From assembly GCA_009995705.1 (NCBI GenBank), contig JAADBR010000095.1, forward strand, positions 1-16,618: a stretch of 16,618 nt of DNA, in the 5' to 3' direction. Origin of the DNA: Microcystis aeruginosa W13-11. Its GTDB lineage: Bacteria; Cyanobacteriota; Cyanobacteriia; Cyanobacteriales; Microcystaceae. The notes below the pieces were generated by a model. That model ran no database searches, was not told where the DNA came from, and saw nothing but the letters and a program-made list of their open reading frames with translations. Below, piece after piece: positions 6,194-14,344 of the stretch. The first letter of the stretch is position 1. Every line of letters starts with the position of its first letter. A program made the translations under genes and the position numbers.

Positions 6194-6328
6194 ATGACTG
6201 AACGACTTGAGCAGGCGATCGCCCAATTAAAAACTTTGTCAACCGATCAACAGGACGCGATCGCAACCCTAATTTTGGCAGAACTCGAAGAAGAGCAGCG
6301 ATGGGATGATACTAAATCCAGTTATTAA
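6194..6328 (+). pseudogene. Truncated antitoxin N-terminus
   Basis: The ATG at 6194 opens a 44-codon frame. Its product (MTERLEQAIAQLKTLSTDQQ, then DAIATLILAELEEEQRWDD) matches my memory of the N-terminus of a common cyanobacterial antitoxin of 70-80 residues that pairs with RelE/ParE-type toxins. The usual second half is missing: after RWDD the frame reads TKSSY and stops. No toxin gene follows, because the next gene is on the opposite strand. Two HIP1 octamers lie within this short frame (6215 and 6257). The best reading is a remnant of a lost TA module; a functional short protein cannot be excluded. Confidence 0.55.
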
Positions 6329-6335
6329 AAACGGA

Positions 6336-7601
6336 TTATTTATTCTCCCTTTTGCCTTTTTCCTCTCCTGATATGTAGCCTATACTCAACGGATTTAGTA
6401 TTAGATAACACCTGTGAATAACGGAGTCGGAGAAGAATTTTTTTGCCCAATGCTGAAACACTTTTAACTGATGGCGTTGGCTGGGTAAACGCAGAATATA
6501 GACAAAGCGACGCATTATATCAGCCAATCTACCAGTAATATTAATGCCAAAACTGGAAACAAGGGCTGATTGTTTACCCAGGGTTAACATATCACCTAAA
6601 TGGAGATAATAATAGGGTTGCGGCGATTTTTTTCTGATCACTGCCGAGATATTTTTGGCTAATAGACTGGCTGCTTGATAGGCTGCTTGTGCTGTGGCAG
6701 GAATTACCTGTTTATTAGGATAAATTTCGGCTAGATCCCCAAGGGCAAAAACTTCGGGATAGTCGATTAATTGTAAACTGGAACGGGTTAATAATTTGCC
6801 TTGTGCTGTTTTCTGACAATCTAAATTATTGATCCAATCCTGTGCTTGGGTTCCTGCTGTCCACAATAACAAATCAATGGGGATAAATTCATTTGTATTA
6901 TCTTTAAATACGGTTATGGAATTAGCTGCAATTTCCCTTAATCCCGTGTTTAAATAGAGACTAACATTCTTGGCTAAAAGGGAACGATAGGAAGCAACAC
7001 GAACCGATTTAGGGAAGTTTTGCAGTATTTCCTCATTCCTTTCCACTAGATAAACTTTGCCCTTTTTTCCTAAACGATCAGCCACCTTACAGGCTAATTC
7101 TACCCCATTGGGACCGCCGCCAATAACTGCTAAATTAATTGAGGATTTTCCTTGAGTTTCTAAGTCATGAATTGCCGTTTGTAATTTTTCCACATCCTCT
7201 AAACTCCGAAAAGTTAGCCCATAATCGGCTAACCCCGGTATAGCCGGCCAACGATTCCGCACTCCCACCGCTAAAACGAGGTAATCGTAATCTAAAATTT
7301 CCTCATTTTCTAAATATACTTGATGATTGTTTAAATCAATATTACTGGCTTTTTGAGTTTTTAAATTAACCTGAGTTCCTGTTAATAATTGACGGTAGGA
7401 GGGGGCAATTTCCCAGCGTTGCAATTCTCCTGTAATTAGTTCATAGAGAAGGGGAGTAAAGAGAAAATGGTCTTTTGGCTCGACTAAAGTTATTTGCCAT
7501 TGACCTGATTTTACTGCTGTTAATCGACTCAAATCGAGTGCCGTATATAACCCTCCAAAACCACCACCGAGAATGCAAATCTTAGTTATAGTTCTATTCA
7601 T
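6336..7601 (-). CDS. ndbB: Type II NAD(P)H dehydrogenase, NdbB-like
   Basis: This 421-residue flavoprotein has the two-dinucleotide-fold layout of NDH-2 enzymes. The FAD site is ILGGGFGG (10-17), followed by FLFTPLLYELITGE (46-59), a typical NDH-2 active-site segment. The NAD(P)H site is VIGGGPNGVELA (159-170). The second FAD contact is VFALGD (285-290), followed by PATAQAA (301-307). NDH-2 passes electrons from NAD(P)H to a membrane quinone without pumping protons. The length and the C-terminal pattern (LGDMLTLG, RRFVYILRLPSQRHQL) resemble Synechocystis NdbB (Slr1743) more than the longer NdbA and NdbC. NdbB has been linked to reduction of a phylloquinone precursor. Its ATG overlaps the 3' end of the SGNH-type gene by 8 bp, so it is probably translated from the same mRNA. 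The family is firm; the B subtype is likely. Confidence 0.82.
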   Translation of the reverse strand: MNRTITKICILGGGFGGLYTALDLSRLTAVKSGQWQITLVEPKDHFLFTPLLYELITGELQRWEIAPSYRQLLTGTQVNLKTQKASNIDLNNHQVYLENEEILDYDYLVLAVGVRNRWPAIPGLADYGLTFRSLEDVEKLQTAIHDLETQGKSSINLAVIGGGPNGVELACKVADRLGKKGKVYLVERNEEILQNFPKSVRVASYRSLLAKNVSLYLNTGLREIAANSITVFKDNTNEFIPIDLLLWTAGTQAQDWINNLDCQKTAQGKLLTRSSLQLIDYPEVFALGDLAEIYPNKQVIPATAQAAYQAASLLAKNISAVIRKKSPQPYYYLHLGDMLTLGKQSALVSSFGINITGRLADIMRRFVYILRLPSQRHQLKVFQHWAKKFFSDSVIHRCYLILNPLSIGYISGEEKGKRENK

Positions 7602-8559
7602 TTTTATTCTCAGTTGTGTTGAAGAGAGGTTTCAGTTCCGAAACTAATTGTTCTGAACGAATAATTCTCGCCGGGGGCAAAAGATGATAGTGAGTGTCAG
7701 CAAAAATAGTAGAATCGGTCTTAATATTCAAGTCTTTTGGGTCGTAAATTGTTGGCACAACCCGACTTAATTCCTCGGCAGATTTGCGAATATTAGCCAA
7801 GGTTTTACCATCATTTTTGGCATAAACCCAGGGCAAAGAAACCACTAAAGTCGCCCCTTTTGCTTCTAAATCTTTCTTGAGTTTTGCAATCAATTTAATC
7901 GAGTGAGCAGAGACAGGAGCATCAAAGGTCATTTGCCACCATTTCCATTTCCCTGTTTTTTCCTTAACTATAGTCGGATCTCCTGTATTAGTAATCGGAT
8001 CGGAAAGATAACCCGTCATTCTGCCTTTAGTGAATAAATCAACCGTGGATTTAGCGACTGCACGCATCCCCGGAATACCTAATAACCAAGTATCCTCGAT
8101 CATGGTTTTTAAAGGTATTCCACCTAACCCTGGTTTGCCAATAGCGACGCTAAAAGGTGCGGATCCCCAAAGTCCTTCGCCGCGATTAAAACCGTCCTCG
8201 TCCATGAGCATGAGATATTCAGGAATCAGCAGAATTACGTCTCCTTTGCGTGCTTTTTCGAGAATCATAGCGGCAATGACATTTAACCCGATATCACCCT
8301 GTAAACCGAAGTTAACCACCGGTATTCCCAATTTTTTGGCCATTAATTCCGAATTTATGCTATAATGCGCCCCCGATCCTGCCGTGACGATTAAACGCCG
8401 CGGTCCTTCGATCCTATCTGCGATCGCAGATTTTTCTTCGTACATCATCCGCAACCAGCTTAATTCGCCGCCGTAGATGACATTATAAACAAAGCCGAGG
8501 GACCAAGCGACTGCCAGAGAAGCTAACCAGGGGAAAATGTTAAAGGATTTAGTATTCAT
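7594..8559 (-). CDS. Membrane-anchored SGNH-type protein, probable partner of MBOAT acyltransferase
   Basis: The 321-residue protein starts with a signal anchor (hydrophobic from about 8 to 29), leaving the rest outside the cytoplasm. The globular part looks like an SGNH hydrolase/acyltransferase. A nucleophile-type serine sits in VTAGSGAHYS (S62), a second block is VVNFGLQGD (N83, G85), and a C-terminal FADTHYHLL supplies D288 and H290 or H292. AlgJ/AlgX-type and DltD-type proteins of this fold work with MBOAT proteins to transfer acetyl or other acyl groups to exported polymers. Here the ATG overlaps the stop of the MBOAT gene by one base (TGATG), which strongly supports such a pair. The target glycan is unknown. 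I could not place it in a named family; some cyanobacterial proteins of this kind are annotated only as DUFs. Confidence 0.7.
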   Translation of the reverse strand: MNTKSFNIFPWLASLAVAWSLGFVYNVIYGGELSWLRMMYEEKSAIADRIEGPRRLIVTAGSGAHYSINSELMAKKLGIPVVNFGLQGDIGLNVIAAMILEKARKGDVILLIPEYLMLMDEDGFNRGEGLWGSAPFSVAIGKPGLGGIPLKTMIEDTWLLGIPGMRAVAKSTVDLFTKGRMTGYLSDPITNTGDPTIVKEKTGKWKWWQMTFDAPVSAHSIKLIAKLKKDLEAKGATLVVSLPWVYAKNDGKTLANIRKSAEELSRVVPTIYDPKDLNIKTDSTIFADTHYHLLPPARIIRSEQLVSELKPLFNTTENKNE

Positions 8560-10019
8560 CAGAATTCAAAGTAAATAAAGTCACCGGTATTAGTGGAAGC
8601 TAGGAGAATAGTTAAACCTAGCAATATTTTAGACAGCCAAGGCGATAGTAATAGTTCATATTCAAATTTTTTCTGGGCAACAGCCAGATGTTCAAGGATT
8701 AAGACAATGATACCAAGAACTAAAACGACGCTTAAAACTGCTCCTTGATTGAGACTATAGAAACTAAAAATTTCCTCGACATTAGTTAAGGAATAATTGA
8801 AAGGATTGGCAATAACCAGCACTTTGCCGATTAATCTTCTGGTGTTAATCTCCATGAAAAAGAGACAACCAAAAATGACAGCCAATTGCGTTAAAGCCCA
8901 GGAGACAATTTGCGGCTGAGAAACGTATTTTCCGACAAAAGCATAGAAAGGTCGACCTAGATAACGCAGTAATAATAATAATGCCCCGTGATAGGCACCC
9001 CAAAAGATGAAATTCCAAGCCGCACCATGCCAGAAACCTGAAAGAGTAAAGGTAATGAATAGATAAAAAGGCGCCCAATTTTTATTGGAACCCATCAGGG
9101 GTAAAAACACATAATCTCGAAACCAAGTGCTGAGGGTAATATGCCAACGTCGCCAAAATTCGTTAATACTTTGGGATGTGTAGGGAGCTAAAAAGTTTAA
9201 TTCCAATCTAACCCCGACAAAATAGGCCAAACCAACAGCAATAAAGCTATAACCGCTGAAGTCAAAATAGATTCTCAGGGTGAATAAAAAGGCCTCAAAC
9301 CAGATATACCAAGCATTGTCAATCATCTTATCTAATTGGATGTAGGGAGCAAGGTTATCGGCGAGGACAAATTTCATAAATAAACCGAGGGAAAGCCAAC
9401 GCAAACCCTTCTCGAAGTTTTCTCCTGTAAATTTGAGGCGAAATCCCTCCATTTGTGGTAATAAATCCAGGCGACGCTCGATCGGACCTGCGACAATTTG
9501 GGGGAAAAAGGAGATAAAATTAACATAATCGAGGACGGCTAGGGGTTTCTTTTTCTTTTCGCGTAGGGAGTCCACCACGAAAGCCACCATCTGGAAGGTA
9601 TAGAAGGACACCCCCGGTGGTATTTGGCTAGGCACGGGAATTGGGGAAAGTTCCTTCCAATTGGGAGGGAGGGAAACGAATAATCCGATGATTTCTTGGA
9701 CAAAAAAGCCGAAATACTTGAAGTAGGCGAGGACGAGAATATCGATGACGATAACGATAGTGGCTAGGAGATTCGCTTTCCAGCCGCTCATTTTCAGCAC
9801 TAGCCAGACCATAATGTAGTTAAAGGCTAGGGAGACGATGAAAACGAAGAAACTGGTGCGACTGGCGTAATAAAATAGGATTAGGGACAGTGCCGCTAAT
9901 CCAACTCCATCAAAAACACCTCGCCAGAGATTGAAGGACTTCGCTATATAACGCGCCGTTAAGAAAGGAACGCTAAAAAGGATTAATATCCACCAAAATA
10001 TAAAATCAGAGTAATTCAA
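8559..10019 (-). CDS. MBOAT family O-acyltransferase (AlgI-like)
   Basis: This is a 486-residue polytopic membrane protein with about a dozen hydrophobic segments. The MBOAT signatures are clear: FFPQIVAGPIERR (171-183), NEFWRRWHITLSTWFRDYVF (286-305) and SGFWHGAAWNFIFWG (327-341), which contains the invariant histidine H331. AlgI-like proteins move an acyl group, usually acetyl, across the cytoplasmic membrane to a periplasmic transferase that modifies an exported polysaccharide. The SGNH-type gene directly downstream, overlapping by one base, is the expected partner. It ends in FIYFEF, as many AlgI relatives do (FxYFQF type). It is the first gene of the minus-strand run; the promoter should lie in 10020-10180. 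No defects seen. Confidence 0.92.
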   Translation of the reverse strand: MNYSDFIFWWILILFSVPFLTARYIAKSFNLWRGVFDGVGLAALSLILFYYASRTSFFVFIVSLAFNYIMVWLVLKMSGWKANLLATIVIVIDILVLAYFKYFGFFVQEIIGLFVSLPPNWKELSPIPVPSQIPPGVSFYTFQMVAFVVDSLREKKKKPLAVLDYVNFISFFPQIVAGPIERRLDLLPQMEGFRLKFTGENFEKGLRWLSLGLFMKFVLADNLAPYIQLDKMIDNAWYIWFEAFLFTLRIYFDFSGYSFIAVGLAYFVGVRLELNFLAPYTSQSINEFWRRWHITLSTWFRDYVFLPLMGSNKNWAPFYLFITFTLSGFWHGAAWNFIFWGAYHGALLLLLRYLGRPFYAFVGKYVSQPQIVSWALTQLAVIFGCLFFMEINTRRLIGKVLVIANPFNYSLTNVEEIFSFYSLNQGAVLSVVLVLGIIVLILEHLAVAQKKFEYELLLSPWLSKILLGLTILLASTNTGDFIYFEF

Positions 10020-10181
10020 GCCTTGTTAACTCCTGATGGTCTGTGTTACCTTGTTTGAGATGGGTTTCCTGACTTCTGATGCACAGAGACGGGAGATTTT
10101 CTTGACAAGCCTATCAAACTTTGTCAGACTTGTCCATAAAATTAACTCCAGCAATCCTAAAAAATTGAGGCTAGACAAGCA

Positions 10182-11153
10182 ATGCTTTATCAAAAACTGT
10201 TAGATGCACATAAACGCTATCGGCAATTTAAGACTTATCCTCATATTGCTGATCAATATTGGTCTAGTCAGTTGGCAGAGCATAATATTAGTCCTAATTA
10301 TGTGGAATATGATGCTAAATCTGGTCAACTTTTTTATAAACCTTTAGATATCAGTTTAAGCAAAAATAAGCAAGATTTCCTCTTGGTTAGTAAAGTTTGT
10401 AACAAAGCTGGAGCCTTAAAAGCTCTGGCTGATTGTAAATTTTATATTGATGAGCAACAGGAATTAATTATCGAGATCGATGGAGTTAAGTTAATTATCG
10501 AGACGGGACAGGATTTAGATATCGCCCATGAAATTTTCCTTTTAGGTGTATATAATTTCCTCTATGACAAGCCCTGTGTAGTGATCGATATTGGTATGAA
10601 TACGGGTTTTGCTAGTCTCTTTTTTGCTAATCGAGCTAATGTGAAAGCTGTCTATAGTTACGAACCTTTTAAGGCTACCTACGACCAAGCTTTAAGAAAT
10701 TTTGCCCTCAATCCTAATCTAGCGGAGAAGATTAAAGCTTTTGATTATGGAGTCAGCGCTCGGGATGAAATTATTCAAGTCGAATACGATTACACCGTGA
10801 AAGCTAGTGTTGGTATTTCTGGTATTGACAACCAATTAAAACCTTTTGCCTCGAAACAAACCGCTACAGCCGATTTAATTCTGAAACCTTGCACCGATGT
10901 GTTTAAAGGTATTACCTCTGACTATCCCGATAGCGATATTGTTGCCAAGATTGATTGTGAAGGTTCCGAATACGAAATCCTCGATTCTTTAGCGGCAACT
11001 GGTCAATTAGGACAGATGAAAATTATCATGATGGAATGGCATAAAAAAGGTCCCGATGCTTTAGTCAAACATCTGCAAGACTTCGGTTTTATCATCTTCT
11101 CCCGAATGCCTCGCAGTAAAAATGTCGGCACTTTGTACGCAATTAAACCCTAA
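10182..11153 (+). CDS. FkbM family SAM-dependent methyltransferase
   Basis: The 323-residue protein has an N-terminal ~125-residue extension of no recognised family and a C-terminal FkbM methyltransferase domain. The SAM-binding motif I is VVIDIGMNTGFASLFFA (133-149), the acidic end of the next strand is YSYEPF (158-163), and the FkbM-type motif AKIDCEGSEYEIL (255-267) is present, followed by IIMMEWH (281-287). FkbM-type enzymes usually O-methylate sugars or polyketide and polysaccharide moieties. It is divergent from the MBOAT operon (162 bp between starts), so sugar methylation of the same surface polymer is plausible but inferred. The start ATG follows a long AT-rich leader with no clear Shine-Dalgarno sequence. 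It ends close to a symmetrical hairpin shared with the convergent lipoprotein gene. Confidence 0.88.
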   Translation: MLYQKLLDAHKRYRQFKTYPHIADQYWSSQLAEHNISPNYVEYDAKSGQLFYKPLDISLSKNKQDFLLVSKVCNKAGALKALADCKFYIDEQQELIIEIDGVKLIIETGQDLDIAHEIFLLGVYNFLYDKPCVVIDIGMNTGFASLFFANRANVKAVYSYEPFKATYDQALRNFALNPNLAEKIKAFDYGVSARDEIIQVEYDYTVKASVGISGIDNQLKPFASKQTATADLILKPCTDVFKGITSDYPDSDIVAKIDCEGSEYEILDSLAATGQLGQMKIIMMEWHKKGPDALVKHLQDFGFIIFSRMPRSKNVGTLYAIKP

Positions 11154-11156
11154 TCC

Positions 11157-11187
11157 GTAGGGTGCGTTAGCGATAGCGTAACGCACC
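11157..11187. terminator. Dispersed GGTGCGTTA hairpin between convergent genes
   Basis: A perfect 9-bp inverted repeat, GGTGCGTTA (11161-11169) / TAACGCACC (11179-11187), with loop GCGATAGCG sits just after the FkbM stop and before the end of the convergent lipoprotein gene. It is a member of the repeat family seen at 3509, 6022 and, in altered form, 1744. It could act as a two-way transcript end, though there is no T tract. Confidence 0.5.
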
Positions 11188-11271
11188 ACAATATAGGCAA
11201 TTAGACCTTATCTTTTTGGGGTAAAAAGTCAAGATTCAGTAACCCACCACAATAGCTGTGCTAATAGTGCC

Positions 11272-11697
11272 TTACTGTGCTTGACAATAGGTATTAAACG
11301 CTTTGCCAGTTTCTTTTTCTAATTGACCAGCTTTTCTGACCTTTTCCTGTGCTAATTTTGCCCCGTTTTTATTGCGAGTTTCGATAACTTGAATTATTTC
11401 ACGAGTGGCAGCGGCATAATCTTCGTAAACTTGAGCGAAAGCGGTTTTATATTTCTCTAGTTCAGAATCCTTCACTGCTAATTTTTTCATATTTTCTGCG
11501 GCCTGTTCGATTTTATCGGCGGCTAATAGCCAACTTTTTTGGTCAATTTCTGTCCCTTGAACCTTGGTTAAAGATTTGGTTTCTTGGGCCACTTCGTTGG
11601 CAATCCGATAGATTTTTTGACATTGAAACTGTTTACTATCAGCACAACTTGCCAAAAAAGTCAAGCCTATAAATATTAAGATTATTTTGTTATTCAT
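11272..11697 (-). CDS. Small putative lipoprotein
   Basis: The 141-residue protein begins with a lipoprotein signal: MNNK, a hydrophobic run, then the lipobox LASC with the lipidated cysteine at C18. The mature part is charged and almost certainly all-helical (long runs of E, K, A and Q, for example DKIEQAAENMKKLAVKDSELEKY). Two further cysteines, C26 and C138 near the two ends, could form a disulfide that closes a helical bundle. I do not recognise a named family; similar short helical lipoproteins occur widely in cyanobacteria without known function. It would sit on the periplasmic side of a membrane. It follows galE on the same strand with a 71-bp gap, so co-transcription is possible. Confidence 0.75.
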   Translation of the reverse strand: MNNKIILIFIGLTFLASCADSKQFQCQKIYRIANEVAQETKSLTKVQGTEIDQKSWLLAADKIEQAAENMKKLAVKDSELEKYKTAFAQVYEDYAAATREIIQVIETRNKNGAKLAQEKVRKAGQLEKETGKAFNTYCQAQ

Positions 11698-11768
11698 AGC
11701 ATTGTATTTGAGATGATTCTAGAGAAGCTTATGGCGGTAAACTATCAGCATCTAGTAGTTTTTTACTG

Positions 11769-12767
11769 TTAAGCGTGTCTTTTTTGATGCCAATTCCAAG
11801 CGTGTTCAACTATTACCTTGAGATCGGCATATTGGGGATGCCAACCGAGAACCTGTTTAGCTTTATCACTACTGCCGATTAAAATAGGGGCATCACCTGC
11901 CCTTCTGGGACTTTCGATGACGGGAATATCCAAACCAGTTACCGATTGCGCTGTTTCAATCACTTCACGCACAGAAAAACCGTTACCATTGCCCAAATTA
12001 AACACATTACTTTCGCCCCCATTTAAGAGATATTCTAAGCCTAAAACGTGAGACTGGGCCAAATCATTAACATGGATATAATCGCGAACAGCAGTACCAT
12101 CGGGAGTATCATAATCCGTGCCGAAAATTGACAGGGAATCCCGTTTTTTCAGAGCAGTTAATAAAGCTAGGGGAATTAAATGGGTTTCCGGTTGGTGATC
12201 TTCCCCTAATAAACCACTGGGATCGGCCCCTGAAGCATTAAAATAACGGAAAGCCACCGATTTTAAACCATATGCTGAATCAAAATCCCTAAGAATTTGT
12301 TCCACCATTTCCTTACTGGCTGCGTAGGGACTGAGGGGATGATGGGGGTGATTTTCCGTCATCGGAACTTCCTTCGGCATTCCGTAAATAGCACAGGTGG
12401 AAGAAAAAACAAATTTCTTCACATCGGCGGCGATCATCGCTTGCAAAAGAGTCAGACTACCACTAACATTATTTTGATAGTAAATAGCCGGTTCTTGGAC
12501 CGATTCCCCGACGGCAATAAAAGCGGCAAAGTGCATGACAGCAGCAAGATCACGACTGGCAAATAAATTATCCAGCAGCGCTCGATCCCTAGTATCACCG
12601 ACAATTAACTCAACTTTTAACACATCCTTAATGATTTCGGCGTGACCGTAGGATAAGTTATCGAGTACGATGACGGAATAACCGGCATTTTTGAGCGCTA
12701 GAACTGCATGGGAACCAATATAACCCGCACCGCCAGTAACGAGAATGGTAGGTTTAACTTGAGACAC
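11769..12767 (-). CDS. galE: UDP-glucose 4-epimerase
   Basis: GalE interconverts UDP-glucose and UDP-galactose in the cytosol, using tightly bound NAD+. It supplies galactose for surface polysaccharides and glycolipids. The 332-residue product is a standard extended short-chain dehydrogenase. It has the NAD-binding TGGAGYIGSH (11-20), LDNLSYGH (35-42), the SST catalytic serine region (122-124), and the Y-x-x-x-K pair Y148/K152 in SPYAASKEMVEQ, followed by RYFNASGA, a GalE hallmark. The start codon is GTG (MSQVKPTILVTGG); an ATG eight bases upstream is out of frame. A plausible promoter lies in the short gap shared with the divergent pap gene. No anomalies. Confidence 0.95.
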   Translation of the reverse strand: MSQVKPTILVTGGAGYIGSHAVLALKNAGYSVIVLDNLSYGHAEIIKDVLKVELIVGDTRDRALLDNLFASRDLAAVMHFAAFIAVGESVQEPAIYYQNNVSGSLTLLQAMIAADVKKFVFSSTCAIYGMPKEVPMTENHPHHPLSPYAASKEMVEQILRDFDSAYGLKSVAFRYFNASGADPSGLLGEDHQPETHLIPLALLTALKKRDSLSIFGTDYDTPDGTAVRDYIHVNDLAQSHVLGLEYLLNGGESNVFNLGNGNGFSVREVIETAQSVTGLDIPVIESPRRAGDAPILIGSSDKAKQVLGWHPQYADLKVIVEHAWNWHQKRHA

Positions 12768-12803
12768 GCGATCATACCTATTTGAAATTGACTTGTCTAT
12801 AAC

Positions 12804-12831
12804 TTTATACCCTAATTTTGCTTTGAGTTAA
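12804..12831 (-). promoter_or_regulatory. Possible galE promoter in the galE-pap divergent gap
   Basis: On the minus strand TTAACT (12826-12831) and TATAAA (12804-12809) are separated by 16 bp, placing a start site roughly 30 bases before the galE GTG. On the plus strand TTGACT at 12788-12793 may serve pap, but its -10 partner (TAATTT, 19-bp spacing) is poor. The whole gap is only 69 bp, so the two promoters must overlap. Confidence 0.35.
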
Positions 12832-12836
12832 CCATC

Positions 12837-14330
12837 ATGTTAAGTCCCCTCGATTTATCTCTTTCCCTTGACAAAGAAACTTATCAATCACAAATTAAGG
12901 ATTTAATGGAACAACTGCGATCGCTACAGCAGTCCTGTTGGCAGTGTAAATTACCCGTGGTGGTGGTTTTGGAAGGTTGGGCGGCGGCAGGCAAGGGAAC
13001 TTTAGTCAAAAAAATGGTTAACTATATGGATCCTCGCGGTTTTACCGTCCATCCCATTTTAACCCCTTCCTCCCAAGAGGAAAGTTACCCGTTTTTGTGG
13101 CGATTTTGGCAAAAACTGCCAGCAAAAGGCAGTATCGGCATTTTTTATCACAGTTGGTACACCCATCTACTGGAGGATCGACTCTTAAACAAATTGCCCT
13201 CCTCCCAGATTCCCCTAGTCATGCGCGATATCAACACCTTTGAGCGACAATTATTTGATGATCGGGTGGCGATCGCTAAATTCTGGATTCATCTCAGCCA
13301 AAAAGAATTAAAGACACGCATCAAAGAATACGCCGAAAATGAACTAGAATCTTGGCGCGTGCGTCCGGAAGATTGGCAGCAGGCCAAACGTTATGATGAG
13401 TATGCCAGTTTAGCCGAGGAAATGATTACCTACACTAGCACGGGGGCCGCTCCTTGGACATTGGTGGAGGGCGACTGTCAACGTTGGGCCCGGGTAAAAG
13501 TTCTCTCCCAATTAGTCGGTACGATCGCTCAAGCTTTGGATCAGCGCCAATTACCGATCGAACCTCCTGTCAATCTACCACCCCAAGCCCAATTACTGCC
13601 CACGGAACCTGATTATCTGGCGAGAGTAGATTTAAGTGCCAAACTAGAGAAAGAAGACTATAAAATCCGTTTGCGTGAGGCACAGGTAAAATTAAGAAAA
13701 CTGCAATTAGAGATTTTTAAGGCAAATATTCCCGTTTTAGTCCTCTTTGAGGGGTGGGATGCCGCCGGTAAGGGAGGGGCGATCAAACGCTTAACCGATA
13801 CCCTCGATCCTCGCAGTTACCAAGTTATTCCCTTTGCTGCTCCGACGGAGGAAGAACACCGCTATCATTATCTCTGGCGCTTCTGGCGGAAATTACCCGC
13901 GGCCAAAACTATCGGTATATTCGATCGCAGTTGGTATGGACGGATTTTGGTGGAGAGAGTGGAAGGATTTGCTAAAGATATGGAGTGGCGACGGGCATAT
14001 CAAGAAATTAACGAATTTGAGGCCCAATTAACCCATTCAGGCTGTGTTTTAGTCAAATTCTGGTTACATATTAGCCCCGAAGAACAGTTAAATCGCTTCA
14101 ACGAGCGCCAAACTAACCCCTATCGTCAGTATAAACTCACCGATGAAGATTGGCGCAATCGAGAAAAACAGCCCTTCTACCATGTGGCAGTTAATCACAT
14201 GGTAGCCCGTACTAGCACCCCCGTGGCCCCCTGGACGATTGTGGCGGCAAATGATAAGTATTTCGCCCGCGTTAAAGTCATAGAAACAGTAATTGCCGCT
14301 ATTGAAACCGGTTTGAAACAACGCGATTAA
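12837..14330 (+). CDS. pap: Polyphosphate:AMP phosphotransferase, two PPK2 domains
   Basis: The 497-residue protein is a tandem of two PPK2 domains, the layout of class II polyphosphate:AMP phosphotransferase, which uses polyphosphate to convert AMP to ADP in the cytosol. Domain 2 (about 265-495) is intact: Walker A GWDAAGKGG (306-314), RYHYLWRFWRKLP (342-354) and the lid/Walker B segment IGIFDRSWYGRILVERV (359-375). Domain 1 (about 12-235) keeps the fold but is altered at key places. Its Walker A is GWAAAGKGT (47-55), with Ala for the conserved Asp, and the DRSWYGR block reads YHSWYTH (104-110). So domain 2 is probably the catalytic one and domain 1 regulatory or structural, as described for this enzyme class. 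It is divergent from galE. Confidence 0.9.
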   Translation: MLSPLDLSLSLDKETYQSQIKDLMEQLRSLQQSCWQCKLPVVVVLEGWAAAGKGTLVKKMVNYMDPRGFTVHPILTPSSQEESYPFLWRFWQKLPAKGSIGIFYHSWYTHLLEDRLLNKLPSSQIPLVMRDINTFERQLFDDRVAIAKFWIHLSQKELKTRIKEYAENELESWRVRPEDWQQAKRYDEYASLAEEMITYTSTGAAPWTLVEGDCQRWARVKVLSQLVGTIAQALDQRQLPIEPPVNLPPQAQLLPTEPDYLARVDLSAKLEKEDYKIRLREAQVKLRKLQLEIFKANIPVLVLFEGWDAAGKGGAIKRLTDTLDPRSYQVIPFAAPTEEEHRYHYLWRFWRKLPAAKTIGIFDRSWYGRILVERVEGFAKDMEWRRAYQEINEFEAQLTHSGCVLVKFWLHISPEEQLNRFNERQTNPYRQYKLTDEDWRNREKQPFYHVAVNHMVARTSTPVAPWTIVAANDKYFARVKVIETVIAAIETGLKQRD

Positions 14331-14344
14331 ACGAGGTTATGCTC

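Larger units (their letters stand above)
5976..6335. other. Intergenic region with repeats and an antitoxin remnant
   Basis: After the endonuclease gene there is a short imperfect inverted repeat (GCCTAAC 5982-5988 / GTTAGCC 6011-6017), then the dispersed hairpin at 6022-6079, about 110 bp of unrecognised sequence, and the truncated antitoxin frame 6194-6328, which runs up to the 3' end of the minus-strand dehydrogenase gene. Confidence 0.5.

Noticed and set aside
10102..10140. Promoter for the FkbM gene with TTGACA at 10102
   Set aside because: No -10 box lies at proper spacing (CATAAA is 27 bp away). A weak TGACAA/TTGTCA inverted repeat is present, but the meaning is unclear.
13834..14321. 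Additional frames inside pap on both strands
   Set aside because: They are shadows of a clearly coding gene with family motifs throughout.
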